From Ohtaekwangia sp036503775 (GTDB taxonomy: Bacteria > Bacteroidota > Bacteroidia > Cytophagales > Cyclobacteriaceae), in NCBI GenBank assembly GCA_036503775.1, contig DASXWH010000107.1, positions 1 to 25,683 on the forward strand: a stretch of DNA of 25,683 nt, written 5' to 3'. Position 1 is the first letter of the stretch. Each line of letters starts with the position of its first letter. Below, one piece after another: positions 1 to 7,976 of this stretch. The notes under the pieces are model-generated. The model was not told the origin of the DNA and did no database searches. It saw only the letters and a list, made by a program, of their open reading frames with translations. Made by a program: the position numbers and the translations under genes.

Positions 1-1
1 T

Positions 2-769
2 ATGTCAATAACAAAAGAAACAGAACTGAGCGGGATGCAAAAGGCAAGTGAAGCAGTGGCATTCACCTTAAGAGAAATGAGAAATTATGCCCGGCCGGGT
101 ATGAGTACAAAACAGCTTGATGACTATGGTGCAGCCATCCTGGCGGACTTTGGTGCGAGATCAGCTCCGTTTCTCACCTATGGATTCCCGGGCTATACCT
201 GCATCAGTGTGAACAATGAATTCTGTCACGGTATCCCTTCTGATGCCAGGATCTTAAAGGAAGGTGACCTGGTGAACATTGATGTTTCTGCAGAGCTTAA
301 TGGTTTCTGGTCTGATAACGGGGGCTCATTTGTACTGGGTGCCGATATCAACAGACATCAGAAACTTATAGACGCATCAAAACAGATTTTGCATAAGGCT
401 ATTTATAAGATAAAAGGTGGAGTTCGTATTTCAGATATCGGGCACCTGATCGAAACAGAAGCCAGAAAGCAAGGGTATAAAGTCATCCGGAACCTCACAG
501 GACATGGAATAGGAAAAAGCCTTCACGAAGAACCCGGAGAGGTGGCGAATTACAGGGACCGTTTTAACACTACCCGGTTTAAGAAAAACACGGTCATTGC
601 TGTCGAGACATTTATATCCACAACATCAACCTATGCTGAAACACTGCGCGATGGCTGGACGCTGGTTGGAAATAAAGGTGGCTTTATGGCACAACACGAA
701 CACACCATTGTTGTTACGGATGACATACCCATCATACTGACAGCAGCAAATGGTATATGGGAGGGATGA
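2..769 (+). CDS. map: Type I methionine aminopeptidase
   Basis: Cytoplasmic metalloprotease that removes the initiator methionine from new proteins. The 255-residue product has the pita-bread fold signature. The five metal ligands are visible as D94 (NIDVS), D105 (SDNGGSF), H168 (GHGIG), E202 (AVETF) and E233 (QHEHT). H76 and H175 match the two further active-site histidines of the E. coli enzyme. Length is normal for a type I enzyme without an N-terminal extension. The ATG lies at base 2, so a longer N-terminus cannot be formally excluded, but the protein begins where the family usually begins. The second-ligand loop reads DNGGS rather than the GDTSRTF-like loop of enterobacterial Map, so it belongs to a variant branch. 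It may be a second, non-ribosomal-operon copy; I cannot tell from this window. Confidence 0.93.
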   Translation: MSITKETELSGMQKASEAVAFTLREMRNYARPGMSTKQLDDYGAAILADFGARSAPFLTYGFPGYTCISVNNEFCHGIPSDARILKEGDLVNIDVSAELNGFWSDNGGSFVLGADINRHQKLIDASKQILHKAIYKIKGGVRISDIGHLIETEARKQGYKVIRNLTGHGIGKSLHEEPGEVANYRDRFNTTRFKKNTVIAVETFISTTSTYAETLRDGWTLVGNKGGFMAQHEHTIVVTDDIPIILTAANGIWEG

Positions 770-852
770 GAAAAAGAAGGATTTTTTAATCCCTGCTGAC
801 ATACTGTTGTCACGGGCAGATGGTTTCTTTAGGGCAAATAACCCCTATAGCT

Positions 853-1311
853 ATGAAAAATCCATTGATCATTCAGAACAGCATCACCATTGATGCTCCT
901 GCTTCTACGGTATGGGATGCACTTACCAAACCAGAGCTCACAAAAAAATACATGTTTGGTTGCGAAACAGTCTCCAGCTGGAAAGTAGGATCGGAGCTGT
1001 TGTGGAAAGGTATGCATGAAGGCAAGGAAGTCATTTTTGTGAAAGGAAATATTCTGGACATCGTACCCAACAGAAGGCTGGTCTATACAACCATTGATCC
1101 GCTTTCCGGCATCGATGATAAGTCAGAGAATTACCTGGCCGTTACCTATGAACTTATAGAAGAAAATGGAAAGACCCACTTTACAGTAACGCAAGGTGAT
1201 TATGCTGCCGTAGCAGATGGTGAACGGAGATACCGCGATTCATACAACAACGGTGAAGGCTGGAACCCTATCCTTAAAGAAATAAAGAAGCTGGTAGAAA
1301 CGGGTAAATGA
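853..1311 (+). CDS. AHSA1/SRPBCC-domain protein
   Basis: About 153 residues covering one START/Bet v 1-like (SRPBCC) domain of the AHSA1 type, a hydrophobic-pocket fold found in Hsp90 activators, polyketide cyclases and many small-ligand binders. It starts with the usual first strand (SITIDAPASTVWDALTKPE) and has the W-x-x-G-x-x-xx-W turn (WKVGSELLWKG) and a C-terminal helix ending in LKEIKKLVE. No signal peptide, so cytoplasmic. An in-frame ATG at 820 would add 11 residues that do not belong to the fold, so I prefer the ATG at 853. The ligand and role are unknown. It follows the aminopeptidase by about 80 bases and may be transcribed independently. Confidence 0.82.
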   Translation: MKNPLIIQNSITIDAPASTVWDALTKPELTKKYMFGCETVSSWKVGSELLWKGMHEGKEVIFVKGNILDIVPNRRLVYTTIDPLSGIDDKSENYLAVTYELIEENGKTHFTVTQGDYAAVADGERRYRDSYNNGEGWNPILKEIKKLVETGK

Positions 1312-1384
1312 TTCACAGCAAACGCTGCATTGTTGTTTATCGCGCTTTTTTATTTTCTTTGACCCGGCTGAGCATCAAAACACC

Positions 1385-1954
1385 GTGGTCTCTGAACATG
1401 AACGTCATCTTATTGAATCATTACAGCAGGATGATCAGTCTGCTCTACAGACTATTTTCCTGACATATCATGTAGCGCTTTGCCGTATTGGTTTTAAGAT
1501 CACGGGTGATGCAGATACCGCACGGGATATGGTGCACGATGTTTACCTTAAACTCTGGCAGTCCCGGAAAAACCTGAGCATACAGGTGTCGCTTGAATTT
1601 TACCTGAAGCGTGCCGTAGTCAACACATGTCTTAATTTCCTGGAGCGAAGTAAAAAACTCGCTTCCTTTGAGTATTCCGAAAGTGATCCGAGAACTTCTG
1701 CGAACCTCGTTGAGCAATCACATCATGCGCAGGAATTATCAGCAAAGATAGACCAGGCAATAGCTGCGCTTCCTCCCCGTACCAGGGCTGTGTTTACGCT
1801 CATCCGGTTCGAAGAAATGAGTTACCGGGAAGTAGCGGAAAGTCTGAATATCTCTCTCAAAGCTGTTGAAAAGGAAATGATGAAAGCACTGAATCTCTTG
1901 CGAATGGCATTAAAAGACTATCTGATGCTGTTCTTTTTATTGGTACTTTCTTAA
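1385..1954 (+). CDS. ECF sigma factor, FecI-like (Bacteroidota type)
   Basis: Extracytoplasmic-function sigma-70 factor of 189 residues. Region 2 lies at about residues 22-90 (SALQTIFLTYHVALCRIGFK, then the DARDM/VHDVYLKLW helix). Region 4 lies at about 118-175, with the HTH motif YREVAESLNISLKAVEKEM. It ends in a hydrophobic tail (YLMLFFLLVLS) that is common in the Bacteroidota FecI-like group. The start appears to be GTG: no ATG lies in frame nearby and the N-terminus aligns well from here. It would direct transcription of the downstream operon when FecR (3811-4794) and the TonB receptor signal. Unusually, its anti-sigma partner is not the next gene: three genes lie between them. Confidence 0.9.
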   Translation: MVSEHERHLIESLQQDDQSALQTIFLTYHVALCRIGFKITGDADTARDMVHDVYLKLWQSRKNLSIQVSLEFYLKRAVVNTCLNFLERSKKLASFEYSESDPRTSANLVEQSHHAQELSAKIDQAIAALPPRTRAVFTLIRFEEMSYREVAESLNISLKAVEKEMMKALNLLRMALKDYLMLFFLLVLS

Positions 1955-2017
1955 AAATAATTTCTTCAAAAGGGGAGGAACAGCCAGGTCTGCCTGTCTT
2001 ATAGGTAAAGGAAGCCT

Positions 2018-2560
2018 ATGAATGTTTTCAACCTCGCAATAGCATCCGCCATCGTGCTTTCTTCCTGTTCGGAAGAAGCTGGATTTCCGGAGCTAAAACC
2101 AGGTACTTACTATCTGGAAATTTTTAATGACAAAGGTGAGAAAGTACTCACAAGAAGGGGTGAGGCGATCGGTCTTGGATCCTATAGCCAGATCCGGTTC
2201 GAAGACCCTGAGTTTATCACTAAATACAGTGAATCTCCCTATGCTACGTTTGCTTACCTGTTGCTCACTACCGGAAATGAAAATGAAGTATGGGATCAAG
2301 GAAAGCTTTGGCCTATGAATTCTCAGTCACAGGCCATGCTGAATCAGCATTACTATAATCTGCATGGCGATTGGGCTTATGAGAATGTATCCGGAGAACT
2401 GGTGATCACAGAATCAACAGCGCGCTTGTTGAAAGGGTATTTTACGATGAGTATGACTGTGTTACCTATCGATTCCAAATGGGGAATACGGTGGAGTGTT
2501 AACCCGCAATGGGGTGAGCATATTATTGTGAAAGGATATTTTGAAAGCCGCGGATGGTAA
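2018..2560 (+). CDS. Hypothetical lipoprotein, first in the sigma-FecR gap
   Basis: A 180-residue protein I do not recognise. It has a short hydrophobic leader and a lipobox (VLSSC, C17), so it is a probable lipoprotein. The residues after the cysteine (SEE) are acidic, resembling the lipoprotein export signal that sends Bacteroidota lipoproteins to the cell surface. The rest is rich in aromatic residues and beta-strand-like, with no catalytic motif I can name. It starts 63 bases after the sigma factor, and its stop overlaps an ATG used by the next reading frame, so it belongs to the same transcription unit. It could be a surface partner of the TonB receptor encoded downstream; that is inference. 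Confidence 0.75.
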   Translation: MNVFNLAIASAIVLSSCSEEAGFPELKPGTYYLEIFNDKGEKVLTRRGEAIGLGSYSQIRFEDPEFITKYSESPYATFAYLLLTTGNENEVWDQGKLWPMNSQSQAMLNQHYYNLHGDWAYENVSGELVITESTARLLKGYFTMSMTVLPIDSKWGIRWSVNPQWGEHIIVKGYFESRGW

Positions 2561-2571
2561 ATCAAATCAGT

Positions 2572-3201
2572 ATGAAAAGATATTCAGTATTTAAACCGAT
2601 CGTCCTTATTCTGGGAGTTGTCCTGATCGGATCGTGCGATGATTCAGACAGCACGATAAACCGGTCAGGTGATTTCTATCCGATGAGAGAAAATGCTACC
2701 TGGCAATATATTTCCGAATGGGGATGTGATTATTCAGATTGTAATGCAGATTACCCGAACTGGTTTCAGTATGTGTGGGAAGATACGGTGATCCATGGGA
2801 AAAATTACACGATTGTCCGGGGCGTTTATGATGTAGCAAAGATTGCCCGGAGACAGGGACATAAATATTATGAATGGGATGTTTATAACAACCAGGAGTA
2901 TCTGTTTCTGGATACGTCACTTTCTCCGGGAGAATCCTGGATCCGGAATGAAAGTGAATACTGGAAAACGGAAATCTTTGCAGAGCGACCCCTGAATGCG
3001 TTCTTAGTAAAAGGAAAGACCTACCATGATGTGATCGTGATGCGCGAAGAAGTTACATACAATGATGGCACCTATTCCTATGTTCATTTAACGCATCGGT
3101 ATTATGCACGTGGCATAGGTGAGATCCTGTCAGTTTCTCCTGGCATACCCAATAGTTATTTCAACGGATCAAAACTTTCTATTTTCAGGTATGAGCACTA
3201 G
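2572..3201 (+). CDS. Hypothetical lipoprotein, second in the sigma-FecR gap
   Basis: A 209-residue protein with an N-terminal hydrophobic helix and lipobox (LIGSC, C22), followed by DDSD, again an acidic stretch of the surface-lipoprotein kind. The mature part contains many Tyr and Trp residues (for example YPMRENATWQY and CDYSDCNADYPNWF) and two closely spaced cysteines that could form a disulfide. No enzyme motif is visible. A slightly earlier ATG at 2554 overlaps the end of the preceding gene, but the signal sequence begins properly at MKRYSVFK, so I take 2572. Its last 11 bases overlap the dioxygenase start at 3191, which points to translational coupling. Confidence 0.75.
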   Translation: MKRYSVFKPIVLILGVVLIGSCDDSDSTINRSGDFYPMRENATWQYISEWGCDYSDCNADYPNWFQYVWEDTVIHGKNYTIVRGVYDVAKIARRQGHKYYEWDVYNNQEYLFLDTSLSPGESWIRNESEYWKTEIFAERPLNAFLVKGKTYHDVIVMREEVTYNDGTYSYVHLTHRYYARGIGEILSVSPGIPNSYFNGSKLSIFRYEH

Positions 3202-3811
3202 TTCTGTTTCCCGAAGAAACTTTCTTAAAACTTCGGCCTGGCTGGCAGTGGGAATAAGTATACCAGTGGCTCACGGTTGTAAAGATGATGGAGTAAACCC
3301 AGACCCCTCCGATACCTGTGAAACAACAGCTGATATTCTCGGACCTTATTATAAAGCCAATTCTCCATTGCGCGAAAATATCATTCCTGATGGAGATGTG
3401 ACTGAGCCATTGGCGATCATCGGAAAAGTTTATGGAAATTGTGATGACGTCTTGAAAGATGCTACGGTTGAAATCTGGAATGCAAATACGGATGGTGAAT
3501 ATGACGTGTCTGAGGATTTTCTGTTCAGGGGAAAATATAAAACAGGTGAGGATGGTGTATACCGTTTCAAAACCATTATCCCGGGAAGGTATTTAAATGG
3601 CGGTACCTTCCGGCCAAGTCATATTCACTTCCGCATCACTGCACCCGGTTATCAGGAACTGGTGTCACAGATCTATTTCAAAGATGATCCATTTATTGAT
3701 ACCGATCCCTGGGCCAGTACAACGCAGGCGCAGGAGAGAATTTTAACAGTAACGCAGGATGAAAATGGAATGGATACTATTACTTTTGATATCTACCTAA
3801 GCAACGTATAA
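3191..3811 (+). CDS. Secreted intradiol ring-cleavage dioxygenase-like lipoprotein
   Basis: A 206-residue member of the intradiol dioxygenase family (protocatechuate 3,4-dioxygenase or catechol 1,2-dioxygenase fold), Fe(III) enzymes that open catechol rings between the hydroxyls. All four expected iron ligands are visible: Y104 (DGEY), Y134 (PGRY), H144 and H146 (RPSHIHF), plus the conserved R141. The N-terminus carries a Tat motif (SRRNFLK) and a lipobox (VAHGC, C30), and the mature end begins C-K-D-D, close to the K-(D/E)2 surface-export signal known for Bacteroidota lipoproteins. An in-frame ATG at 3119 would bury the Tat motif, so I chose 3191. It overlaps the preceding gene by 11 bases, and its stop shares a base with the FecR start. 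Substrate unknown; a catechol, aromatic siderophore or lignin-type phenol are candidates. Confidence 0.85.
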   Translation: MSTSSVSRRNFLKTSAWLAVGISIPVAHGCKDDGVNPDPSDTCETTADILGPYYKANSPLRENIIPDGDVTEPLAIIGKVYGNCDDVLKDATVEIWNANTDGEYDVSEDFLFRGKYKTGEDGVYRFKTIIPGRYLNGGTFRPSHIHFRITAPGYQELVSQIYFKDDPFIDTDPWASTTQAQERILTVTQDENGMDTITFDIYLSNV

Positions 3812-4794
3812 TGTCTGATCAGCCTGATCATTTGATTCTGAAATTTCTCTCCGGGACCGCGACAGCGGAGGAAAAACAACAGCTTGATGCGTGGGCTGCC
3901 TTGTCGGCCGATAATAATAACACGTTGCAGGAGTATAAAAGGATCTGGGAAGAAAAGAGTACAGTAGTGACACCTGACTTCAGGACAAGTGAAGAATGGT
4001 CAAGACTGAAAACGAAACTCTACGACTTGGAAGGTAAGCAGGTAAATCTGCAGAATCGCAGGTTGTTCGTTAAGGTTGCGGCATCCCTGATCCTTATGGC
4101 CGTATGTGCTGCACTGGTCTATCGCATGGCGGTCAGAACCGATGACATTGTTCTGCAAAGTGAAAACGAAAAAAGGCGTGTCTCACTTCCGGATGGATCA
4201 ACGGTGTGGCTTAACACGAAAAGCCGGTTGATCTATTCATCGGATTTCAACAACGAACGAAATATTCAGCTTGACGGAGAGGCTTTCTTTGATGTAACAC
4301 CCGATACGGAAAAACCATTTGTGATCACTACCCCACAGTCGCAAATCAGGGTGCTGGGCACATCATTCAATGTCAGCGCGTACAGTCATAATACGCTGGA
4401 AGAAGTTTATGTAGCTACCGGAAAGGTGCGCGTTGCCTCAGGTGATCATCAGGTAGAATTGACACCTGGAGAACTCAGTACGATGAACAAGATTACCCGG
4501 GTGTTATCGTCTGCTGACGCTTCCAATGAAAATAAAATGGCCTGGCGGACAGGTAAACTTGTATTCCTGAAAACAAACCTTATCGAAGTAGCACAAACAC
4601 TTGAGCATTACTTTCAGATTTCAATCAATATTAAAAACCCGGTCATTGAGAAATGCCGGTTCACGAGTTCATTCACCAATCCTACACTGGAAGAAGTTAT
4701 CGAAGCCATAAGCCTTTCCATGAACATCAATGTAGTGCACCAGAACAAGGAGTATGTTTTTGATGGAGACGGCTGCGCAACAGAAACACCATGA
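3811..4794 (+). CDS. FecR-type anti-sigma factor
   Basis: A 327-residue single-pass inner-membrane regulator. Residues 1-80 form the cytoplasmic sigma-binding part (helix with FLSGTATAEEKQQLDAW), a transmembrane helix lies at about 86-104, and the periplasmic FecR domain follows at about 113-210 (SLPDGSTVWLN, GEAFFDV, VLGTSFNVSAY). A C-terminal DUF4974/STN-partner domain lies at about 248-316 (GKLVFLKTNLIEVAQTLE). It would hold the sigma factor encoded at 1385-1954 until the receptor's STN domain contacts it. Its ATG overlaps the dioxygenase stop (TAATG), and its own stop overlaps the receptor start (ATGA), so the three genes are translationally coupled. Confidence 0.93.
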   Translation: MSDQPDHLILKFLSGTATAEEKQQLDAWAALSADNNNTLQEYKRIWEEKSTVVTPDFRTSEEWSRLKTKLYDLEGKQVNLQNRRLFVKVAASLILMAVCAALVYRMAVRTDDIVLQSENEKRRVSLPDGSTVWLNTKSRLIYSSDFNNERNIQLDGEAFFDVTPDTEKPFVITTPQSQIRVLGTSFNVSAYSHNTLEEVYVATGKVRVASGDHQVELTPGELSTMNKITRVLSSADASNENKMAWRTGKLVFLKTNLIEVAQTLEHYFQISINIKNPVIEKCRFTSSFTNPTLEEVIEAISLSMNINVVHQNKEYVFDGDGCATETP

Positions 4795-7352
4795 GAGCAG
4801 CATTGCTGATCATATTAGGTTTCCCTTTAATAGCCATAGCGCAATCAAGCCCGCTTGAAAAAAGAATTTCAGTTGATCTGGATCAGGTAACACTGGAAGC
4901 CGCGCTGGTCAAAATCGGCAGCTTGTCGGCTACTGAATTTTCCTATAGTGATGATATCGTACCGGTAGGTACATATGTGTCGTTGTTAGCCGAGAATAGA
5001 AGACTTGAAGAGATTCTGAATATGTTGCTGCGGCCACTTCATGTGGAGTATAAAGTTGCTCACGGAAGAATCATCCTGCGGAAAGCTCCGGCTCCTGTAG
5101 TGCAAACCGTAAGGGGAGTGGTAGTTGATCTATCAACACATTCTCCCATTCCCGGTGTCAGCATCATCATTGTAGATTCTAATCCATTGTTAGGGGCTAC
5201 CTCTGATGCGGACGGAAAATTTAAGATCAGTCATGTCCCGGTGGGGAGAACCACGATCCGCGTCTCCAGCATCGGCTACGATTCAAAGATCATTTCGAAC
5301 ATTTTGCTGGGAACAGGCAAGGAGCTGGTATTGGAGATACCAATAGCTGAATCCGTCACCGCCATGGACGAGGTAGTTATCACAGCAACAGCAACCGGTA
5401 AAGAGCTTAGTTCGCGGGGTGACATTGTCAGCAGCCGCGAGTTCTCAGTAGAAGAAACAAAACGTTATGCTGGAAGTTTTGGTGATCCGGCACGGATGGC
5501 TTCCGGTTATGCCGGTGTAACGGGGGCGAGTGATGAAAGTAACGCGTTGATCGTGCGTGGCAATTCACCGCGAGGTGTGCTTTGGCGGGTGGAAGGCATA
5601 GAAGTACCTAATCCTAATCATTTTGCTACCGAAGGATCCTCTAATGGGATCGTCAGTGTTCTGAGTGCAAACATGATTGATAATTCTATTTTTCTTACCG
5701 GAGCATTTCCGGCAGGCTATGGCAATGCGTTGTCCGCTGTGTTTGATATGGCGTTGCGTAGCGGAAATAATGAACGTGCTGAACATTCCATTCAGGCTGG
5801 CTTGCTCGGAATAGAAGCTTCAACGGAGGGACCTTTCAATGCGCGTCATACATCATCTTACCTGATCAATTACCGGTATTCAACTTTGGATATTCTGGAT
5901 CAGCTTGGCGTTGATCTGAATGCGGCAGGTGAATTTAAAAATTACCAGGATGTCTCGTTCAAGGTGGATGTACCCTTCCAGCAAGGGAAGCTTTCACTTT
6001 TCGGAATAGGTGGTGTCAGTAAATCCAGTCGTGCGAATAACGAGGTAGTAAATGATGACAGGTCGGACTTGGGCGTTACCGGTCTGACGTATCAGCGGGC
6101 ATTTGATCATACGTTACTGCAGGCATCGTTATCGTGGTCAGGTACGCGGATCACCAATGATAATGAGATAAGGGGATTAAGTGGCGGTGTACTGAAACTG
6201 GAAGAAAATTATAGGAAGTCGTATGTACGATCTGTAGTTCAGGCCACACATAAATTCTCGGATGTGTTTACCCTGGACGGAGGTTTGATTTTCAGTAAAC
6301 TGTTCTATGATTTTTACCTGCGGAATCTCGATCCGGAAAATCAGTCTTATGAGGAGATCGTAAACTTTAGTGAAAAGAACAGTACCTCTATTCAGCAGGG
6401 ATTCGTATCAGCACGACATTCCTTTTCACCTTCACTGTCGGCTGTCTATGGATTTCATTTCATTCATTTTGGATTGACGGATGATCATTCATTCGAGCCA
6501 CGTGCTGCCATCCGCTGGAAGGTAAATCACCGCACAGCGTTAACGGCAGGATATGGAAAACACAGTCGCATAGAAAACCTACAATACTACCTGGCACGGG
6601 ATCACCAGGCAGGTGGTGATGAAGTTCAGATCAATAAGAACCTGGGCTTCACGCGTGCTGATCATTTTATAGTCGGGTATGAACATTCGATTCAGCGGGA
6701 TAGCAAATTAAAAATAGAAAGCTACTACCAGGAATTGTACAACGCACCGGTGCAGTCAAATCCCGCTTCAGTATATGCGTCTATGAACGAGGACTCAGGG
6801 TTCATTACCGATACATTGATTAATAATGGTAACGGAAGGAACTATGGTGTAGAAGTATCCTTTGAAAAATCGTTCTCCCGAAATTTCTATTACCTCGTGA
6901 ACGGTTCATTGTTTCAATCCCGGTTTCAGATTGCCGATGGGCCTGAGCGCAATACAGCGTATAACGGAAATTACAATTACCATGTGCTGATAGGGAAGGA
7001 GTTCAATGTTCGCAGCGGACGTGATGTACTGGGTGTGAACCTGAAAGTAACGGGAGCAGGAGGAAGGCGATACATACCCATTGACCTTGCCGCGTCTGTC
7101 GAAGCTGGTCAGGTGGTATATGAACTTGACAACGCTTTTGAACCCAGCTTGCCCGATTATTTCCGTACCGATCTTCAGCTGGTGTATCGCAGGAACAAAC
7201 CGAAGTTTGCCGTAGAATGGCGTATCGATATTCAGAATGTAACAGATCATGTTAATCCTGCCTATTACTATTACGATGATCCCTCGGAAAGTATTCGCTT
7301 AAAGAATCAGGTAGGATTTTTACCGATAGTAAGCTATCGGATAGAATTCTGA
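4791..7352 (+). CDS. TonB-dependent outer-membrane receptor with STN signalling domain
   Basis: An 853-residue outer-membrane transporter. In order: signal peptide (about 1-17); secretin/TonB short N-terminal (STN) domain (about 22-97), used to signal to FecR; carboxypeptidase-D-type beta-sandwich (about 107-187, VRGVVVDLSTHSPIPGVSI, SDADGKFKI, VSSIGY); a TonB-box-like stretch (MDEVVITA, 192-199); plug domain (about 205-330, NALIVRGNSPRGVLWRVEGIE, GAFPAGYGNALSAVFDM); then a long beta-barrel ending in the C-terminal phenylalanine expected for BAM insertion. No SusD-like gene accompanies it, so a SusCD glycan system is unlikely. A coupled FecR and FecI suggest that its own ligand induces the operon. 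The ligand is unknown; the dioxygenase next door hints at an aromatic or catecholate compound. Confidence 0.93.
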   Translation: MRAALLIILGFPLIAIAQSSPLEKRISVDLDQVTLEAALVKIGSLSATEFSYSDDIVPVGTYVSLLAENRRLEEILNMLLRPLHVEYKVAHGRIILRKAPAPVVQTVRGVVVDLSTHSPIPGVSIIIVDSNPLLGATSDADGKFKISHVPVGRTTIRVSSIGYDSKIISNILLGTGKELVLEIPIAESVTAMDEVVITATATGKELSSRGDIVSSREFSVEETKRYAGSFGDPARMASGYAGVTGASDESNALIVRGNSPRGVLWRVEGIEVPNPNHFATEGSSNGIVSVLSANMIDNSIFLTGAFPAGYGNALSAVFDMALRSGNNERAEHSIQAGLLGIEASTEGPFNARHTSSYLINYRYSTLDILDQLGVDLNAAGEFKNYQDVSFKVDVPFQQGKLSLFGIGGVSKSSRANNEVVNDDRSDLGVTGLTYQRAFDHTLLQASLSWSGTRITNDNEIRGLSGGVLKLEENYRKSYVRSVVQATHKFSDVFTLDGGLIFSKLFYDFYLRNLDPENQSYEEIVNFSEKNSTSIQQGFVSARHSFSPSLSAVYGFHFIHFGLTDDHSFEPRAAIRWKVNHRTALTAGYGKHSRIENLQYYLARDHQAGGDEVQINKNLGFTRADHFIVGYEHSIQRDSKLKIESYYQELYNAPVQSNPASVYASMNEDSGFITDTLINNGNGRNYGVEVSFEKSFSRNFYYLVNGSLFQSRFQIADGPERNTAYNGNYNYHVLIGKEFNVRSGRDVLGVNLKVTGAGGRRYIPIDLAASVEAGQVVYELDNAFEPSLPDYFRTDLQLVYRRNKPKFAVEWRIDIQNVTDHVNPAYYYYDDPSESIRLKNQVGFLPIVSYRIEF

Positions 7353-7395
7353 AATGTTAACATCGATATGGTATCGGGATTACCTATTTTAGGAC

Positions 7396-7968
7396 ATGCA
7401 GACAAACTTGCTTTGGACAGGCCGGGAATATTACTCGCTGGAAAATTGTCTGGTGAATACTTCATCTAAGGGTTCTGAAATCAACTCTGTGATTATTGGA
7501 AAGTACGGTGCAACGGTGTACCGGGTAGACTATCAGATCATCACCGATCCGGACTGGCAGACCGTCTATTGTGAGATCCAAAGCCGGCATAGCAACCAAA
7601 GTGAGCACATACGTTTGGAGAGTGATGGAAAAGGAAACTGGAACAGGAATGGTGTGCATGCACCTGAATTTGAAGGCTGTCTGGATGTGGATATTCCGTT
7701 AACACCTTTTACAAATACTTTGCCGATCAACAGACTTCGGTCGGCTCCAGGTAATGAACACCGTATCAACGTGATCTATCTCGATCTGCTGGAACAAAAA
7801 ATTACACGTGTCACCCAAAAATATATCCGGCTCTCGGACACAGCTTATCATTACGAAAATGTTCCCAATGATTTCGAAGCGAACATCACGGTTGATGAGT
7901 CAGGTTTTGTCGTTGACTATCCTTCCTTGTTTGTCAGGACAGCCAAACTGCAAACCCGTTATTCCTGA
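7396..7968 (+). CDS. Putative glycolipid-binding family protein (DUF1089)
   Basis: A 190-residue protein matching the putative glycolipid-binding family (PF06475, formerly DUF1089). The start LWTGREYYSLENCLV, the strand YRVDYQIITDPDWQTVYCEI and the stretch GCLDVDIPLTPFTNTLPI are the hallmarks I recognise. No signal peptide or membrane helix, so cytoplasmic. The family's biochemical function is not established beyond a proposed lipid-pocket fold. It begins 43 bases after the TonB receptor and could be read through from that operon, but the family occurs widely outside such operons. It ends only 8 bases from the convergent ABC-F gene, with no visible terminator between them. Confidence 0.82.
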   Translation: MQTNLLWTGREYYSLENCLVNTSSKGSEINSVIIGKYGATVYRVDYQIITDPDWQTVYCEIQSRHSNQSEHIRLESDGKGNWNRNGVHAPEFEGCLDVDIPLTPFTNTLPINRLRSAPGNEHRINVIYLDLLEQKITRVTQKYIRLSDTAYHYENVPNDFEANITVDESGFVVDYPSLFVRTAKLQTRYS

Positions 7969-7976
7969 GTGTTGGA

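Noticed and set aside
1318..1360. A possible terminator after the AHSA1 gene (CAGC-AAAC-GCTG followed by T-rich DNA).
   Set aside because: The stem is only 4 bp and lies well before the T-run.
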